A stretch of 64,000 nucleotides of DNA from UBA11612 sp963662375 (GCA_963662375.2 CAXXRP010000005.1:372001-436000); one strand, 5' to 3'. Counted from the first letter of the stretch, positions 44,566 to 54,392 are shown. Notes: generated by a model from the sequence alone, not told the origin. Numbers and translations are program-made.

Positions 44566-46002
44566 ATGTCTAAACGCGCCGCATCCGCAAAGCACACCGA
44601 CGCCCCGCCGACGTTCACCGTCGCCATTGTCGGCCGGCCCAACGTCGGCAAGTCGACACTGTTTAACCGGCTGGTGGGGCGGCGCTCAGCTCTCGTGCAT
44701 GACCGCCCGGGCGTAACCCGCGACCGCCGCTCGGGCCGCGGCGAGATCGCCGGGCTCGTCTTCACCGTCATCGATACCGCTGGCTTCGAGGACACCACCG
44801 CAGATACGCTCGAAGGACGCATGCGCGCTCAAACCGAAAAGGCCGTCACCGATGCCGACGTCGCCCTTCTTCTGGTAGACGCCCGCGCCGGCATCACGCC
44901 CATGGACGGGCACTTCGCCGCTCTACTCCGTAAGAACCAAACGCCGGTGGTGCTGGTAGCCAACAAATGTGAAGGTCGCGGCGGGTTGGAGGGGTTGTAC
45001 GATGCCTTCCACCTCGGCCTTGGCGAACCCCTTGCGGTATCGGCCGAGCACGGCGAGGGGCTCGAGGGGCTCTATCATGCCCTTGCGCCGTTCGGCCCGC
45101 CCCAAACCGAAAATCTCGAACAAGACGGCGATAACGCGCTGTTTACTGATAACTTGATAGAAAAAGAGCCGGAAGACGATCCGCCCCGCCCGTTGCAGCT
45201 TGCCATCATCGGCCGCCCCAACACCGGCAAGTCGACCCTTATCAACAGGCTTATTGGCGACGACCGTCTGCTCACCGGCCCCGAGCCGGGGGTGACCCGC
45301 GACGCCATCTCCGTGGACTGGACCTATAAGGGCTGCGCCATCCGCCTGGTGGATACCGCTGGCGTGCGCCGTCGCGCCCGCGTCACCGATGCGGTGGAAA
45401 AACTCTCCGTCGGCGAGACCTTCGAAGCGGTCAAAATGGCCGAGGTGGTCATTCTCGTGCTCGACGCCGCCGCCGTGCTCGACAAACAAGAACTCACCCT
45501 CGCCCGACACGTCGTCGAGGAAGGCCGCGCCCTGGTCATCACCCTCAACAAGTGGGACGCGGTGAAGGAAAAGAATGCCGCCCTACAAACTCTGTCCGAC
45601 AAACTGCAAACCTCACTTGTCCAGGTGCGGGGCATTCCCACCGTCACCATCTCCGGAAGAACCGGCCAGAGGGTTGATGCCCTGATGGACGAGGTGCTGC
45701 GCATCCACGGCGTCTGGAACACCCGCGTGCCCACCGCCGCTCTGAACCGCTGGCTGGCTGAGGCGACCCGCGGCCATCCACCACCCCTGTCGATGCACAA
45801 GCAGCGGGTCAAGCTGCGCTACATGACTCAGGCCAAGGCCCGCCCGCCAACGTTTGTCATTTTCTCCAGCCGCCCCACCGATTTGCCCGACGCGTATAAG
45901 CGCTATCTCGTCAACGGCCTGCGCGATAATTTCAGCCTCGACGGTGTGCCCATCCGCCTACACCTGCGCAAGCCGAAGAACCCGTACGACGATAACGATT
46001 AA
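44566..46002 (+). CDS. der: Ribosome biogenesis GTPase Der (EngA)
   Basis: An essential double GTPase that helps 50S subunit maturation. The 478 residues carry two G domains, with P-loops GRPNVGKST (about residue 22) and GRPNTGKST (about 217), switch motifs DTAGFED and DTAGVRR, and NKCE/NKWD base-recognition motifs. The C-terminal KH-like domain ends RKPKNPYDDND. Complete and of normal length. It follows bamB by 51 bases. Confidence 0.95.
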   Translation: MSKRAASAKHTDAPPTFTVAIVGRPNVGKSTLFNRLVGRRSALVHDRPGVTRDRRSGRGEIAGLVFTVIDTAGFEDTTADTLEGRMRAQTEKAVTDADVALLLVDARAGITPMDGHFAALLRKNQTPVVLVANKCEGRGGLEGLYDAFHLGLGEPLAVSAEHGEGLEGLYHALAPFGPPQTENLEQDGDNALFTDNLIEKEPEDDPPRPLQLAIIGRPNTGKSTLINRLIGDDRLLTGPEPGVTRDAISVDWTYKGCAIRLVDTAGVRRRARVTDAVEKLSVGETFEAVKMAEVVILVLDAAAVLDKQELTLARHVVEEGRALVITLNKWDAVKEKNAALQTLSDKLQTSLVQVRGIPTVTISGRTGQRVDALMDEVLRIHGVWNTRVPTAALNRWLAEATRGHPPPLSMHKQRVKLRYMTQAKARPPTFVIFSSRPTDLPDAYKRYLVNGLRDNFSLDGVPIRLHLRKPKNPYDDND

Positions 46003-46005
46003 GGC

Positions 46006-47658
46006 TTAAGTTACCGCCTCGGCGGCCGCGGCAACCACGCATGTGTTCATGGCCTCGCGCGTGTGCACGCTGTCCTCATCCACCAGCGCATCGAACGCCG
46101 CGCAAAGTTCATCCAAAGTCTTCGCGCTCACCCGCCGTAGGTCCGGCACCGGAATACCCATTAAATCGCCGGGCTCGAATTTCATAAGTCCGCCGCCGTA
46201 CACTCGCCGTTGGGCTTCGCTCTGCTTTTGCACGAGGTCGCTGTTCAGACAGGCGCACAAGGCTTTAGTGAAATCGGCCCTGGGGAAATCAGTGCATGTG
46301 TCTTTCGGGTAAATGCCGTGAAAGGTGGTCAGGCTCTGCACGCCCGCGGCGTTCAGCACAAAGCGCATGGCGGTTCGCCCGAACACCGCCGCCCAGATGG
46401 GCGCGGGCGTACGCCGCTCCTGGGCGTACCAGGGCGTCCGCGCGCGCAAGAGAAAGCGCTCCGGCAAGCCTAGCGCCGCGCCGCTTTGTACATAGGCTGT
46501 TTCCGGCGCGGAGAGATCGTCGCGCAGATCCACCAGCCGCGTGCGCCGCCCCCGCGCCTCCAGCGTCGCGAAGTCCGCAGCCGTGAACATCAATCCGCCC
46601 ACGTCGGCCGCCTTGCCGATGCAGGGGAGAAGATTCAGCTCGGCGATCCCGGACTCCCGCGCCGCCGCGCTGCTGAGATGAAAAAACCCGTTGGCGCCGG
46701 TGGCCAAACCGCGCTTGGCCAGCGCCAATGCAGACAGCGGCACCAGCCCGGCGTGTGCCTCCGCCGTGCCGCGCTCGAACAGGTAATTCCACTTATTCGC
46801 GCCACACAGCTCCTTGCTCGTAAAGACGCGCGCCGTCACCTGCGCGTCATTCCGCAACGCGCCCAGCGACGAGGTATCCGCATCGCCGTTCACGAACCAG
46901 CCGCGCACGAACGTCTCCCGCCGCGCGCGCTTTTCCATCAACAGGATGCATGCGGTGGACAGGTTATCCCCGAAGATCAAACTACTATGAGAAAAATAAA
47001 TCACCTCGCGCAGTGCGTCGTGCTTTGCCAAAAACGCCTTCAACCCCGCGCTGAAATTGGCATTGGCCCACTCGGCGGGCACAATCACCGCCGCCCGCCC
47101 GCCGCCCGCCAGCACCTCGAAGCATTTGACGATGAACGGCACGTAGATATTGGACAACCGCGAGAACGCAATGCCCGTGCGCGCGGACATCTCGCCTATG
47201 ACGTCGCTGGTGTAATTCACATCGTGGTGGCGCACATAGGGCGGGTTGGCGATCACTGCATCGAACGGCCCGCAGTCCGCGTCTTGGAGAAAATCAATGA
47301 TGCGCAAATCTAAATGTCCGGGTCCGTGCATTCGCGCCAAATTTGCGGCCAGCGAATCGATCTCATAGGCGGTGAACGATACCGGCGTTTTGCTTCTTGC
47401 CGCCGCCGCGCGAACCAAGACACCGGTTCCTGCGGCGGGGTCTAGAACCCGGCGCGGATTATTCACGCACACCCATTCGGCCATAAGGTTTGCGATGGGC
47501 ACGGGCGTAAAAAACTGTCCGCGCAACCGCCGCCGCGACAACGGCACGGCGGCCAGGAACGCGTCTTCCGGACTCGCGCGCCCTGCCATATTACTGGTAT
47601 TTACGGCGACCCCCTCCGCCGCCGCCAGCCGCATTGCCTTGGTGCCTGCCCGCCCCAT
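46006..47658 (-). CDS. Stand-alone N6-adenine DNA methyltransferase
   Basis: A 550-residue gamma-type N6-adenine methylase. An N-terminal GQFFTPVPIANLMAEWV block and motif I VLDPAAGTGVLVRAAA are followed by catalytic motif IV NPPYVRHHD (near residue 138). The C-terminal half, with KFEPGDLMGIPVPDLRR, resembles the target-recognition part of type II/IIG-like enzymes such as Eco57I-related methylases. No restriction nuclease or specificity subunit is next to it; der and a dead monooxygenase gene flank it. So it is either an orphan methylase or a remnant of a restriction system. The methylated sequence is unknown. The product is alanine-rich with high-GC codons, like its neighbours. Confidence 0.82.
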   Translation of the reverse strand: MGRAGTKAMRLAAAEGVAVNTSNMAGRASPEDAFLAAVPLSRRRLRGQFFTPVPIANLMAEWVCVNNPRRVLDPAAGTGVLVRAAAARSKTPVSFTAYEIDSLAANLARMHGPGHLDLRIIDFLQDADCGPFDAVIANPPYVRHHDVNYTSDVIGEMSARTGIAFSRLSNIYVPFIVKCFEVLAGGGRAAVIVPAEWANANFSAGLKAFLAKHDALREVIYFSHSSLIFGDNLSTACILLMEKRARRETFVRGWFVNGDADTSSLGALRNDAQVTARVFTSKELCGANKWNYLFERGTAEAHAGLVPLSALALAKRGLATGANGFFHLSSAAARESGIAELNLLPCIGKAADVGGLMFTAADFATLEARGRRTRLVDLRDDLSAPETAYVQSGAALGLPERFLLRARTPWYAQERRTPAPIWAAVFGRTAMRFVLNAAGVQSLTTFHGIYPKDTCTDFPRADFTKALCACLNSDLVQKQSEAQRRVYGGGLMKFEPGDLMGIPVPDLRRVSAKTLDELCAAFDALVDEDSVHTREAMNTCVVAAAAEAVT

Positions 47659-47732
47659 GTCCGGAGTCTACGGCATCCATACAAAGTCTACCAGCATCTC
47701 GCGTGAAAATTCGCGCAAGGCTGCATCCCGCC

Positions 47733-48049
47733 TCACACCCCGTAGTCGCGCTCCACCTTGCTCACGCGCACGCGAAAACCCGCATACCAATCGCTTCGCC
47801 CGCGCCTTTGCGCGGCTTGGTGTTCGGCGTTGGCTTTCCATGCCGAAATCGCCTCCAGGTTCTCCCAATAGCTACGGTAATACCGATCTCCTCGCGCGTG
47901 ATCTCCATGCCAAGGTCGCCGGGCTGCGCGGTGGCAAGCTTTGCTATCGTTTAAGCCATCTCGGCGTAGCCGTTGTCGCCCTTTGTGCGCAGCGACGTAA
48001 AAATCACGGCGTAGTAGGGTGGCTTGGGGGCGGGTGCGACGGCTGACAT
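47733..48049 (-). pseudogene. Antibiotic-biosynthesis-monooxygenase (ABM)-like protein, broken
   Basis: From the ATG at 48049 the frame reads APKPPYYAVIFTSLRTKGDN and YAEMA, then a TAA. The same frame goes on with ATAQPGDLGMEITREEIGITV. A frameshift at about 47873 leads to SYWENLEAISAWKANAEHQA and the end RVRVSKVERDYGV. Joined, this is a small ABM/heme-degrading-type dimeric barrel of about 105 residues. One nonsense codon plus one frameshift make it non-functional. Confidence 0.75.
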
Positions 48050-48155
48050 AGTGTCCTCGACGTTGGCGGGTGGACCTGAATGCGGCGATCATCGCATTTT
48101 CGCACCCACCCCGCCATGCGTGGGCGCAGACCGCCGGAGGTGCTAGATTACGTTT

Positions 48156-49139
48156 ACGCTCATTCGCCGCCGCAAAGCTTCCGATCCGCGCCCGTCCGAG
48201 ATCACGCCCGAGGCGGCGTACTTGGGCCGCCGCCGCTTCATCGCCGCCGCGTCTGCGGGCACTGGCGCGGCCGCCTTCGGTCTCGGCCTATTTTCTTCAG
48301 CGGCTCATGCGGCCATAAAAAATTTCTAGTTCGGCCCAGATTTCAAGACAGACGTGATTGACGGGTTTGAAAAACTGGGCCCGAACGACAAGGTCACGTT
48401 CCCCACCTCGTTTTTTTCCTACAACAACTTCAACGAATTCGGCCCGGACAAGCGCGATCCCATCACCCTGTCCGGCGGCTTCACACCGCGCCCGTGGCAA
48501 ATAACGGTGGATGGCCTGTGCGCCAAACCGGCCGTGCTCGACATTGACGATTTTGTGCGCCCGCATACCTTTGAATCGCGCGTCTATCGTCTCCGCTGCA
48601 CCGAAACCTGGTCGATGATCATTCCTTGGGTGGGCATTTCACTCGCAGATGTCGTCAAACGTTTCGAGCCTTTGGGCCGCGCCAAGTTCGTGTGCTTTGA
48701 AACCGTGCTGCGGCCCGAGCAAATGCCGAACCAAAAAACCAGCGCGCTGCCCTGGCCTTATGTCGAAGCCTTGCGCCTGGACGAGGCCCTCAACCCGCTC
48801 GCTATCCTGGCCGTGGGCGCCTACGGCCGGCCGCTGATGAAGCAGAACGGCCCGCCGATCAGATTGGTGGTGCCGTGGAAGTACGGCTTTAAATCCATCA
48901 AGTCCATCGTGCGTATGACCTTTACCGAAGAGCAGCCGCAAACCGCCTGGAACATCCAGGTTCCATCCGAATACGGCTTCTGGGCCAACGTGAACCCGGC
49001 GGCCGATCACCCGCGCTGGTCCCAAGCGACCGAACGGCGCATCGGCGATTTCGTCCGCCGAAGGACCTTAATGTTCAATGGCTATACCGACGAGGTCACC
49101 CACATGTACGCGGGCATGGATTTGCATAGGGACTTTTAG
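48156..49139 (+). pseudogene. msrP: MsrP (YedY) protein-methionine-sulfoxide reductase catalytic subunit, start and reading frame damaged
   Basis: The periplasmic molybdopterin enzyme that repairs oxidised methionine in envelope proteins. Residues read LIRRRKASDPRPSEITPEAA, then a Tat leader GRRRFIAAASAGTGA. The expected ATG is ACG at 48156-48158, and a TAG sits at 48327-48329 just after the leader (IKNF-stop-FGPDFKTD). From there the catalytic domain is open to 49139, with the Moco cysteine in LRCTETWSMIIPW and the usual end NGYTDEVTHMYAGMDL. A GTG at 48354 could give a leaderless protein, but that would not reach the periplasm. No msrQ heme subunit follows; the next gene is on the other strand. 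Confidence 0.85.
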
Positions 49140-49181
49140 GGGCAGATCGAGTTTTCAACCGTCGCTGGAAATTGGTATCCG

Positions 49182-49916
49182 CTAAGCCCTTTCAACCCCC
49201 TCCACCTTTGCCTGCACGACTTCGCCGTTCAGTGTGCAGCTCGCCTCGGCCAATTCCACAAAGCTCTCGGTCACCGCCTTCGGCGGCGGCAGGCTCATGG
49301 GGTCTTCGCCGGGGAAAGCCTGAGCGCGCATTTTTGTGCGCACCGGGCCGGGGTTGATAAGGTTAGCGCGCACGTTGGTTTCTTTCACTTCGTCGGCATA
49401 CACCTTCACCATGGTCTCCAGTGCCGCCTTGCTCGCGGCATAAAGGCCCCAGTACATGCGCGGGCGCGGCACCGCGCCGGTGGTCACGAAGATGGCGCGG
49501 CCCGCGTCGGACTGGCGTAGCAATGGGTCTAGCGAGCGGATCAATCTGAACTGCGCATGCACGTTCAAGTCAAATCCGTCCTCCCACATCTTCGGTTTGT
49601 AATGGCCGAGGGGCGAGAGTTGGCCCAACATCGCCGCATTGCCCACCAGCACGTCCAGCTTGCCAAAGCGCTCGAACAACGCCGCGCCGGTCTGGTCAAT
49701 TGTTTCAAAGTCGGTCAGGTTTTCGGCGATTAGGGTCGCCGGTTCGCCAGTGATGGCCCGAATTTCGTCGTCCAGTTCCTCAAGGCCGCCTTGGGTGCGG
49801 GCGAAGGCCACCACATGCGCGCCCTCGGCGGCATATCTTAAGGCTACGGCCTGGCCAATGCCCCGACTCGCGCCCGTCACCAAGGCGATGCGCCCGTCCA
49901 AACGCTTTGCGCTCAC
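49182..49916 (-). CDS. Short-chain dehydrogenase/reductase
   Basis: A 244-residue classical SDR. The cofactor motif is TGASRGIG at residues 15-22, NAA(M) follows strand 4 in VLVGNAAML, and the active-site tyrosine and lysine are in YAASKAALE. The serine position reads TTGAVPRPR (Thr/Gly rather than Ser), so the catalytic triad differs slightly. It resembles the YciK-like SDRs of alphaproteobacteria found next to purF. The substrate is unknown. Twenty-eight bases separate it from the purF stop. Confidence 0.88.
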   Translation of the reverse strand: MSAKRLDGRIALVTGASRGIGQAVALRYAAEGAHVVAFARTQGGLEELDDEIRAITGEPATLIAENLTDFETIDQTGAALFERFGKLDVLVGNAAMLGQLSPLGHYKPKMWEDGFDLNVHAQFRLIRSLDPLLRQSDAGRAIFVTTGAVPRPRMYWGLYAASKAALETMVKVYADEVKETNVRANLINPGPVRTKMRAQAFPGEDPMSLPPPKAVTESFVELAEASCTLNGEVVQAKVEGVERA

Positions 49917-49944
49917 GTATGGTCCTCTAACTCTGATGAAGAAT

Positions 49945-51420
49945 TCAACGCCGATCTTCGTTGAGGAGCGAAAGCTGCTTGGGCAGCGCGCCCTCGTTCT
50001 GGTCCGTCAGCGGCAGCGGATATTCGCCGGTGAAACAGGCGTCGCAATACTGCGGCTTTTCCGAATTGCGCGTTGCATTGCCCACGGCGCTGTAGAGCCC
50101 GTCAACTGAAATGTACGAAAGGCTATCCACTCCCAGAAGTTTCGCCATGGCCGGCACGTCGAACTGTGCCGCGAGCAGCTTGTCGCGGCTCGGTGTGTCG
50201 ATGCCGTAAAAACACGGATGGGCCGTCGGCGGCGAGGAGATGCGCAAATGCACTTCCTTCGCGCCCGCCTGGCGCACCATATCGACAATCTTGGTCGAAG
50301 TCGTGCCGCGCACGATGGAATCATCCACCAACACCACGCGCTTGCCGTCGAGCACCTGTCTGTTCGGGTTGTGCTTGCGCTTTACCCCTAAGTGCCGGGT
50401 CTTATCCGTGGGCTGAATGAAGGTGCGGCCCACGTAGTGGTTGCGGATGATGCCGTATTCGAACGGCATGCCTGATTCCGCGGCAAAGCCTAGTGCCGCC
50501 GGCACGCCGGAGTCCGGCACTGGCACCACCACGTCGCAATCCGCCGGGGCCTCCCTGGCCAGTTCCGCGCCAATACGTTTGCGCACATCGTATACATTAC
50601 GCCCTTCGGCCAGGCTGTCAGGCCGGGCGAAGTAGATGTACTCGAAAATACAGAAGCGATGATTTTGCTTAGGGAAGGGATGCAGCGAGCGCACGGTGCC
50701 GTTCGATAGCATCACAACCTCGCCCGGTTCTACGTCGCGCACAAACTCCGCGCCGATAATGTCCAAGGCGCAGGTCTCCGAGCATAGGATGTGCGCCCCG
50801 TCCAGCTTGCCTAAAACAAGCGGGCGTACACCCAAGGGATCACGCGCGCCGATAACCGCGCCGTTCGCCAGGCAAACGAACGAGTACGCACCCTTGATCT
50901 GCCGCAGAGCGTCGACAAAACGGTCCTCTATCGTGGTCTGATCGCTGCGGGCGATGAGGTGAGTGACCACCTCGGTATCGGATGTGGACTGAAACAAACA
51001 TCCCCGGCGCTGCAATTCCTTGCGCAAGCTCAGCGCGTTGGTGAGGTTGCCGTTGTGGCCCACGGCGAAGCCGCCAAACTCATACTCGGCAAACAGCGGC
51101 TGCACGTTGCGTAAAATTGTCTCGCCGGTGGTGGAATAGCGGGTGTGCCCCACCGCCGCGCTGCCTTTGAGGCGGTCCATCACCGCGTCAGTGCCGAAGT
51201 TTTCCGAGACGTGACCGAGGCCCCGATGCGAATAGAATTGCTGGCCGTCGAACGTGACCATGCCCGCCGCTTCTTGGCCGCGGTGCTGCAGGGCGTGCAG
51301 GCCCAGCGCCGTATGCGCCGCCGCCTCGGGGTCTCCGACAATGCCGAAGACGCCGCATTCCTCTTTCAGGTGATCACCGTCATCGGCACCACCATCATGT
51401 GTGAACGGATTAGTGCTCAT
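49945..51420 (-). CDS. purF: Amidophosphoribosyltransferase
   Basis: First committed step of purine synthesis: PRPP plus glutamine to phosphoribosylamine. From the ATG at 51420 the protein has 491 residues; the propeptide MSTNPFTHDGG and on ends before the nucleophile Cys22 in EECGVFGIVGD, exposed after cleavage. Further motifs are the NGNL loop (VGHNGNLTN) and the PRPP site VLVDDSIVRGTTS. A frame from 51432 adds four residues and overlaps cvpA. It is arranged cvpA-purF, as in many proteobacteria. Confidence 0.95.
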   Translation of the reverse strand: MSTNPFTHDGGADDGDHLKEECGVFGIVGDPEAAAHTALGLHALQHRGQEAAGMVTFDGQQFYSHRGLGHVSENFGTDAVMDRLKGSAAVGHTRYSTTGETILRNVQPLFAEYEFGGFAVGHNGNLTNALSLRKELQRRGCLFQSTSDTEVVTHLIARSDQTTIEDRFVDALRQIKGAYSFVCLANGAVIGARDPLGVRPLVLGKLDGAHILCSETCALDIIGAEFVRDVEPGEVVMLSNGTVRSLHPFPKQNHRFCIFEYIYFARPDSLAEGRNVYDVRKRIGAELAREAPADCDVVVPVPDSGVPAALGFAAESGMPFEYGIIRNHYVGRTFIQPTDKTRHLGVKRKHNPNRQVLDGKRVVLVDDSIVRGTTSTKIVDMVRQAGAKEVHLRISSPPTAHPCFYGIDTPSRDKLLAAQFDVPAMAKLLGVDSLSYISVDGLYSAVGNATRNSEKPQYCDACFTGEYPLPLTDQNEGALPKQLSLLNEDRR

Positions 51421-51428
51421 GACCCCCG

Positions 51429-52133
51429 TCATTGAGTCCGGCCTGCGTCTTCGATCAGCGCATCCAAAGAGTCGCGATCCTGATCGCTATAGCCGGGCTT
51501 AACGTCTTGCGGCACTCCGCCGGTGACATCGCCGCCGGGCATTTCTTTCATCTGATTGGCCAGTTTTTCGACGGCCTCTTTTGCTTCCGCCGCCTGTTCC
51601 AACTGCTGGGCGGGGCTGCCGGCCATTTCCTCCACGGCCAGAAAGGCTTCGGGGACAATCGCTAACATGCCGTCTGCGGTCATTTCAATCAGCGGCAGGG
51701 TTTTCGCCTGCGCCATCCAGTCGGGACGGCCGTCGGTGTTCACCAGCCAGTTCATCAGCAGCAAACCAACGGCGAGAATCACCATCGCCCGCGCTAGCCC
51801 GAAGATGAATCCCAAACTGCGATCCAGATTATTGAGCGCGCTGGCTTGAATGGTCCGGGCCATGGCGTGGATCCCCATCGATAACACGAACAGCACCACC
51901 AGGAAAATAATAATGGCGACCACTGCGTCGGCTGCCCACTCGATGGGAATGATTGCGTGAGAGACCGGCCGCGCAAGCGCCGTGCCGTAGACCGATGCCA
52001 GGAGCGCCCCGACCCACGCGGCGATGGACAGCACCTCGTGCACAAAGCCGCGCAAAAATGCCAGCAGCGCTGAAATCAGAAGAACGATTCCCACGGCGAT
52101 GTCGAGACTATTGACCAGCGAGCCGTCCATCAA
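51429..52133 (-). CDS. cvpA: CvpA family membrane protein
   Basis: A 234-residue inner-membrane protein with four hydrophobic helices in the first 125 residues (LDIAVGIVLLISALLAFLRG, LSIAAWVGALLASVYG, AVVAIIIFLVVLFVLSMGI, AMVILAVGLLLMNWLV). A charged tail, rich in acidic and glutamine residues, follows. CvpA is linked to colicin V production and envelope integrity, with no known enzyme activity. Its ATG overlaps the radA stop by four bases, and purF begins nine bases after it. Confidence 0.88.
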   Translation of the reverse strand: MMDGSLVNSLDIAVGIVLLISALLAFLRGFVHEVLSIAAWVGALLASVYGTALARPVSHAIIPIEWAADAVVAIIIFLVVLFVLSMGIHAMARTIQASALNNLDRSLGFIFGLARAMVILAVGLLLMNWLVNTDGRPDWMAQAKTLPLIEMTADGMLAIVPEAFLAVEEMAGSPAQQLEQAAEAKEAVEKLANQMKEMPGGDVTGGVPQDVKPGYSDQDRDSLDALIEDAGRTQ

Positions 52134-53602
52134 TGGCGGCCTCCTTGGAAACCAATCGGGGGCTCATCCCGCAATCCGGATGTCGATCCGGCGAATTTTT
52201 TGACCACGTCCTGCACGTGCCCCATGTTCTGAATGGAAATCCCGCTTTTTGCTTCCCTCACCGCGCCGGAATCGCGTTTTACTGTGCTAATTTTGCGGCT
52301 GGACCGTGCATTCCGCCCGGTGGAACGGGGCACCCACGCCGCCTTAAAGCCCAGTTTTGCCGCCTCTTTCAGCCGTAAATCCGTGTGCGGGACCGCGCGC
52401 ACTTCGCCTGAAAGGCCAATTTCTCCGAACACCACCGCGCCCGCTGGCACCGGCTCGCCGGTCAGCCCCGAAATCAGTGCCCCCGCCACCGCTAAATCCG
52501 CTGCAGGCTCTCGAATTCTAAGGCCGCCCGCGACGTTCAGATATATGTCATGGGCGCCGAAGGCAAGGCCCGCGCGCGCCTCCAGAACCGCGAGAACCAT
52601 GTTCAGACGGCCGCTATCCCAGCCTACGACCGCCCGGCGAGGGGTGCCGAAGCTGAACGCCGCCACAAGCGCTTGGATTTCCACAAGAATCGGGCGCGAA
52701 CCCTCAATTCCGGCGAACACACAACAGCCCGATACATTGCCCCGCCGCTCGGCCAGAAACAGCGCCGAGGGGTTCGCAACCTCCTGCAACCCCGCGTCCG
52801 TCATTTCAAAAACGCCAATTTCGTCGGTGGCTCCGAAGCGATTCTTCACAGCCCGCAGGATTCGGAACTGGTGTCCACGGTCGCCCTCGAAATAGAGCAC
52901 CGTGTCGACCATGTGCTCCAAAACCCTGGGCCCGGCGAGGGCGCCCTCTTTGGTCACATGGCCCACCAAAAACAAGGCGAATCCACGCCTTTTGGCCAGT
53001 CTGATCAGCTCTTGCGCGCAGGTGCGCACCTGCGTCACCGTGCCCGGCGCCGATTCCACCGTGTCGGCATACATTGTTTGAATGGAATCAATGACAACGG
53101 CGTCGGGTGTCCCACCGGACTCTAAGCTGGCGACGATGTCTCGCACCATGCTCGCCGTGGCCAGCATAACCGGTTGTTTCTCAAGCCCTAAACGGGCCGC
53201 GCGCAGGCGGATCTGATCGACCGCTTCTTCGCCGGTGATATAGACCACGCTTCTGCCGTCCGCCGCCAGATTTCCGCAGGCTTGCAACAAGATAGTGGAT
53301 TTTCCTATACCGGGATCTCCGCCCACCAGCACTGTCGAGCCGGCCACCAGCCCGCCGCCGCAGACTCGGTCCAGCTCACTAATTCCCGTGAAAATCCGGG
53401 GGGTTAGATTCGCCGCACCCTTCAAATCCGTGAACGAGATCTTGCGACCGCCGCGACCGCCGCTCATCCCCTTCGGCAAGTTTTCCCGGGGGGCTTCCTC
53501 GGCGATGGTGTTCCATTCCCCGCAAGCCTCGCACTTGCCCGCCCACTTTGTGTAGGCTGCGCTGCAGCTTTGACAGACGAAGGATTTGCGCTCTTTCGCC
53601 AA
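52130..53602 (-). CDS. radA: DNA repair protein RadA
   Basis: A RecA-like helicase that extends recombination intermediates. The 490 residues show the N-terminal four-cysteine zinc finger (CQSCSAAYTKWAGKCEAC), Walker A GGDPGIGKST (near residue 94), the RadA signature KNRFGATDE, and a Lon-like C-terminal domain starting near GGLRIREPAADLA. A glycine-rich insert MSGGRGGRK follows the finger. It is complete and overlaps cvpA. Confidence 0.94.
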   Translation of the reverse strand: MAKERKSFVCQSCSAAYTKWAGKCEACGEWNTIAEEAPRENLPKGMSGGRGGRKISFTDLKGAANLTPRIFTGISELDRVCGGGLVAGSTVLVGGDPGIGKSTILLQACGNLAADGRSVVYITGEEAVDQIRLRAARLGLEKQPVMLATASMVRDIVASLESGGTPDAVVIDSIQTMYADTVESAPGTVTQVRTCAQELIRLAKRRGFALFLVGHVTKEGALAGPRVLEHMVDTVLYFEGDRGHQFRILRAVKNRFGATDEIGVFEMTDAGLQEVANPSALFLAERRGNVSGCCVFAGIEGSRPILVEIQALVAAFSFGTPRRAVVGWDSGRLNMVLAVLEARAGLAFGAHDIYLNVAGGLRIREPAADLAVAGALISGLTGEPVPAGAVVFGEIGLSGEVRAVPHTDLRLKEAAKLGFKAAWVPRSTGRNARSSRKISTVKRDSGAVREAKSGISIQNMGHVQDVVKKFAGSTSGLRDEPPIGFQGGRH

Positions 53603-53606
53603 CGGG

Positions 53607-54392
53607 TTAGCGCCTCAGCTGCATTTTGATGGGTCCGACCGCGCGGCCGCGCACGAACTGGTCGACGTAAGGGTTGTCGGCCTGATCCACCTCTTTGGCA
53701 TCGCCCACCCAGATCAACTTTCCCTCGTACAACATGGCAATCCGGTCGCCGATTTTCTTGGCCGAGCGCATGTCATGGGTGATACTGAGCGCCGTGATTC
53801 CTTGCTGCTTCACACAGCTCACAATCAGATCGTTGATCACGTCAGCCATGATCGGATCGAGGCCGGTGGTAGGCTCGTCGAAGAACACGATTTCCGGTTC
53901 GACGGCAATGGCTCGCGCCAGTCCAACGCGCTTTTGCATTCCGCCCGACAATTCGGCAGGAAACAACTCACCCACTTCCGGCGCGAGGCCCACTTTTCCC
54001 AATGTTTTCACGGCGTGTTCTCTAGCGTCGCGGCGGTGCATATCCCGGCCTTGAATCAGGCCAAAGGCGACGTTCTCCCACACCGGCAAGCTGTCAAACA
54101 ACGCGCCGCCCTGAAACAGCATGCCAAATTTCCGGTTCACCGCATCGCGTTCTGGTGGCGATAAATACGTTACATTTTCCCCATCCACTTCTATGACACC
54201 GGTGTCCGGTTGCACGATTCCAAGAATGCTTTTGATAAGCACCGACTTACCCGAGCCCGAGCTGCCAATGACGACCACGGACTCGCCTTTTTGAATGTCA
54301 AGGTCGATACCGGTGAGCACGTCTTTGGGGCCGAAGGACTTGCGCACGTCCTGCAAGTGAACGACCGGTGTATTTTCCGAGGGGACGCTCAT
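53607..54392 (-). CDS. mlaF: Phospholipid-transport ABC ATPase MlaF
   Basis: The ATP-binding subunit of the Mla complex, which moves phospholipids between the membranes. The 261 residues have Walker A VIGSSGSGKSVLI, signature LSGGMQKRVGLARA, and Walker B VFFDEPTTGLDP, with the long Mla-type C-terminal tail. It overlaps mlaE by four bases. No mlaD, mlaC or mlaB gene is adjacent, so the partners must lie elsewhere. Confidence 0.9.
   Translation of the reverse strand: MSVPSENTPVVHLQDVRKSFGPKDVLTGIDLDIQKGESVVVIGSSGSGKSVLIKSILGIVQPDTGVIEVDGENVTYLSPPERDAVNRKFGMLFQGGALFDSLPVWENVAFGLIQGRDMHRRDAREHAVKTLGKVGLAPEVGELFPAELSGGMQKRVGLARAIAVEPEIVFFDEPTTGLDPIMADVINDLIVSCVKQQGITALSITHDMRSAKKIGDRIAMLYEGKLIWVGDAKEVDQADNPYVDQFVRGRAVGPIKMQLRR

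Noticed and set aside
46486..47313. 275-codon plus-strand frame
   Set aside because: It is the antisense of the adenine methylase and is rich in Arg/Gln/His, as expected of a high-GC shadow frame.
7490..48329. Idea that stop codons are recoded (TAG or TAA read as amino acids), given in-frame stops in metY, the FRG gene, the TPR gene, the ABM gene and msrP
   Set aside because: The stops are of two kinds and mostly sit in genes with other lesions (frameshifts, lost ends), and all housekeeping genes lack internal stops. Decay explains this better.
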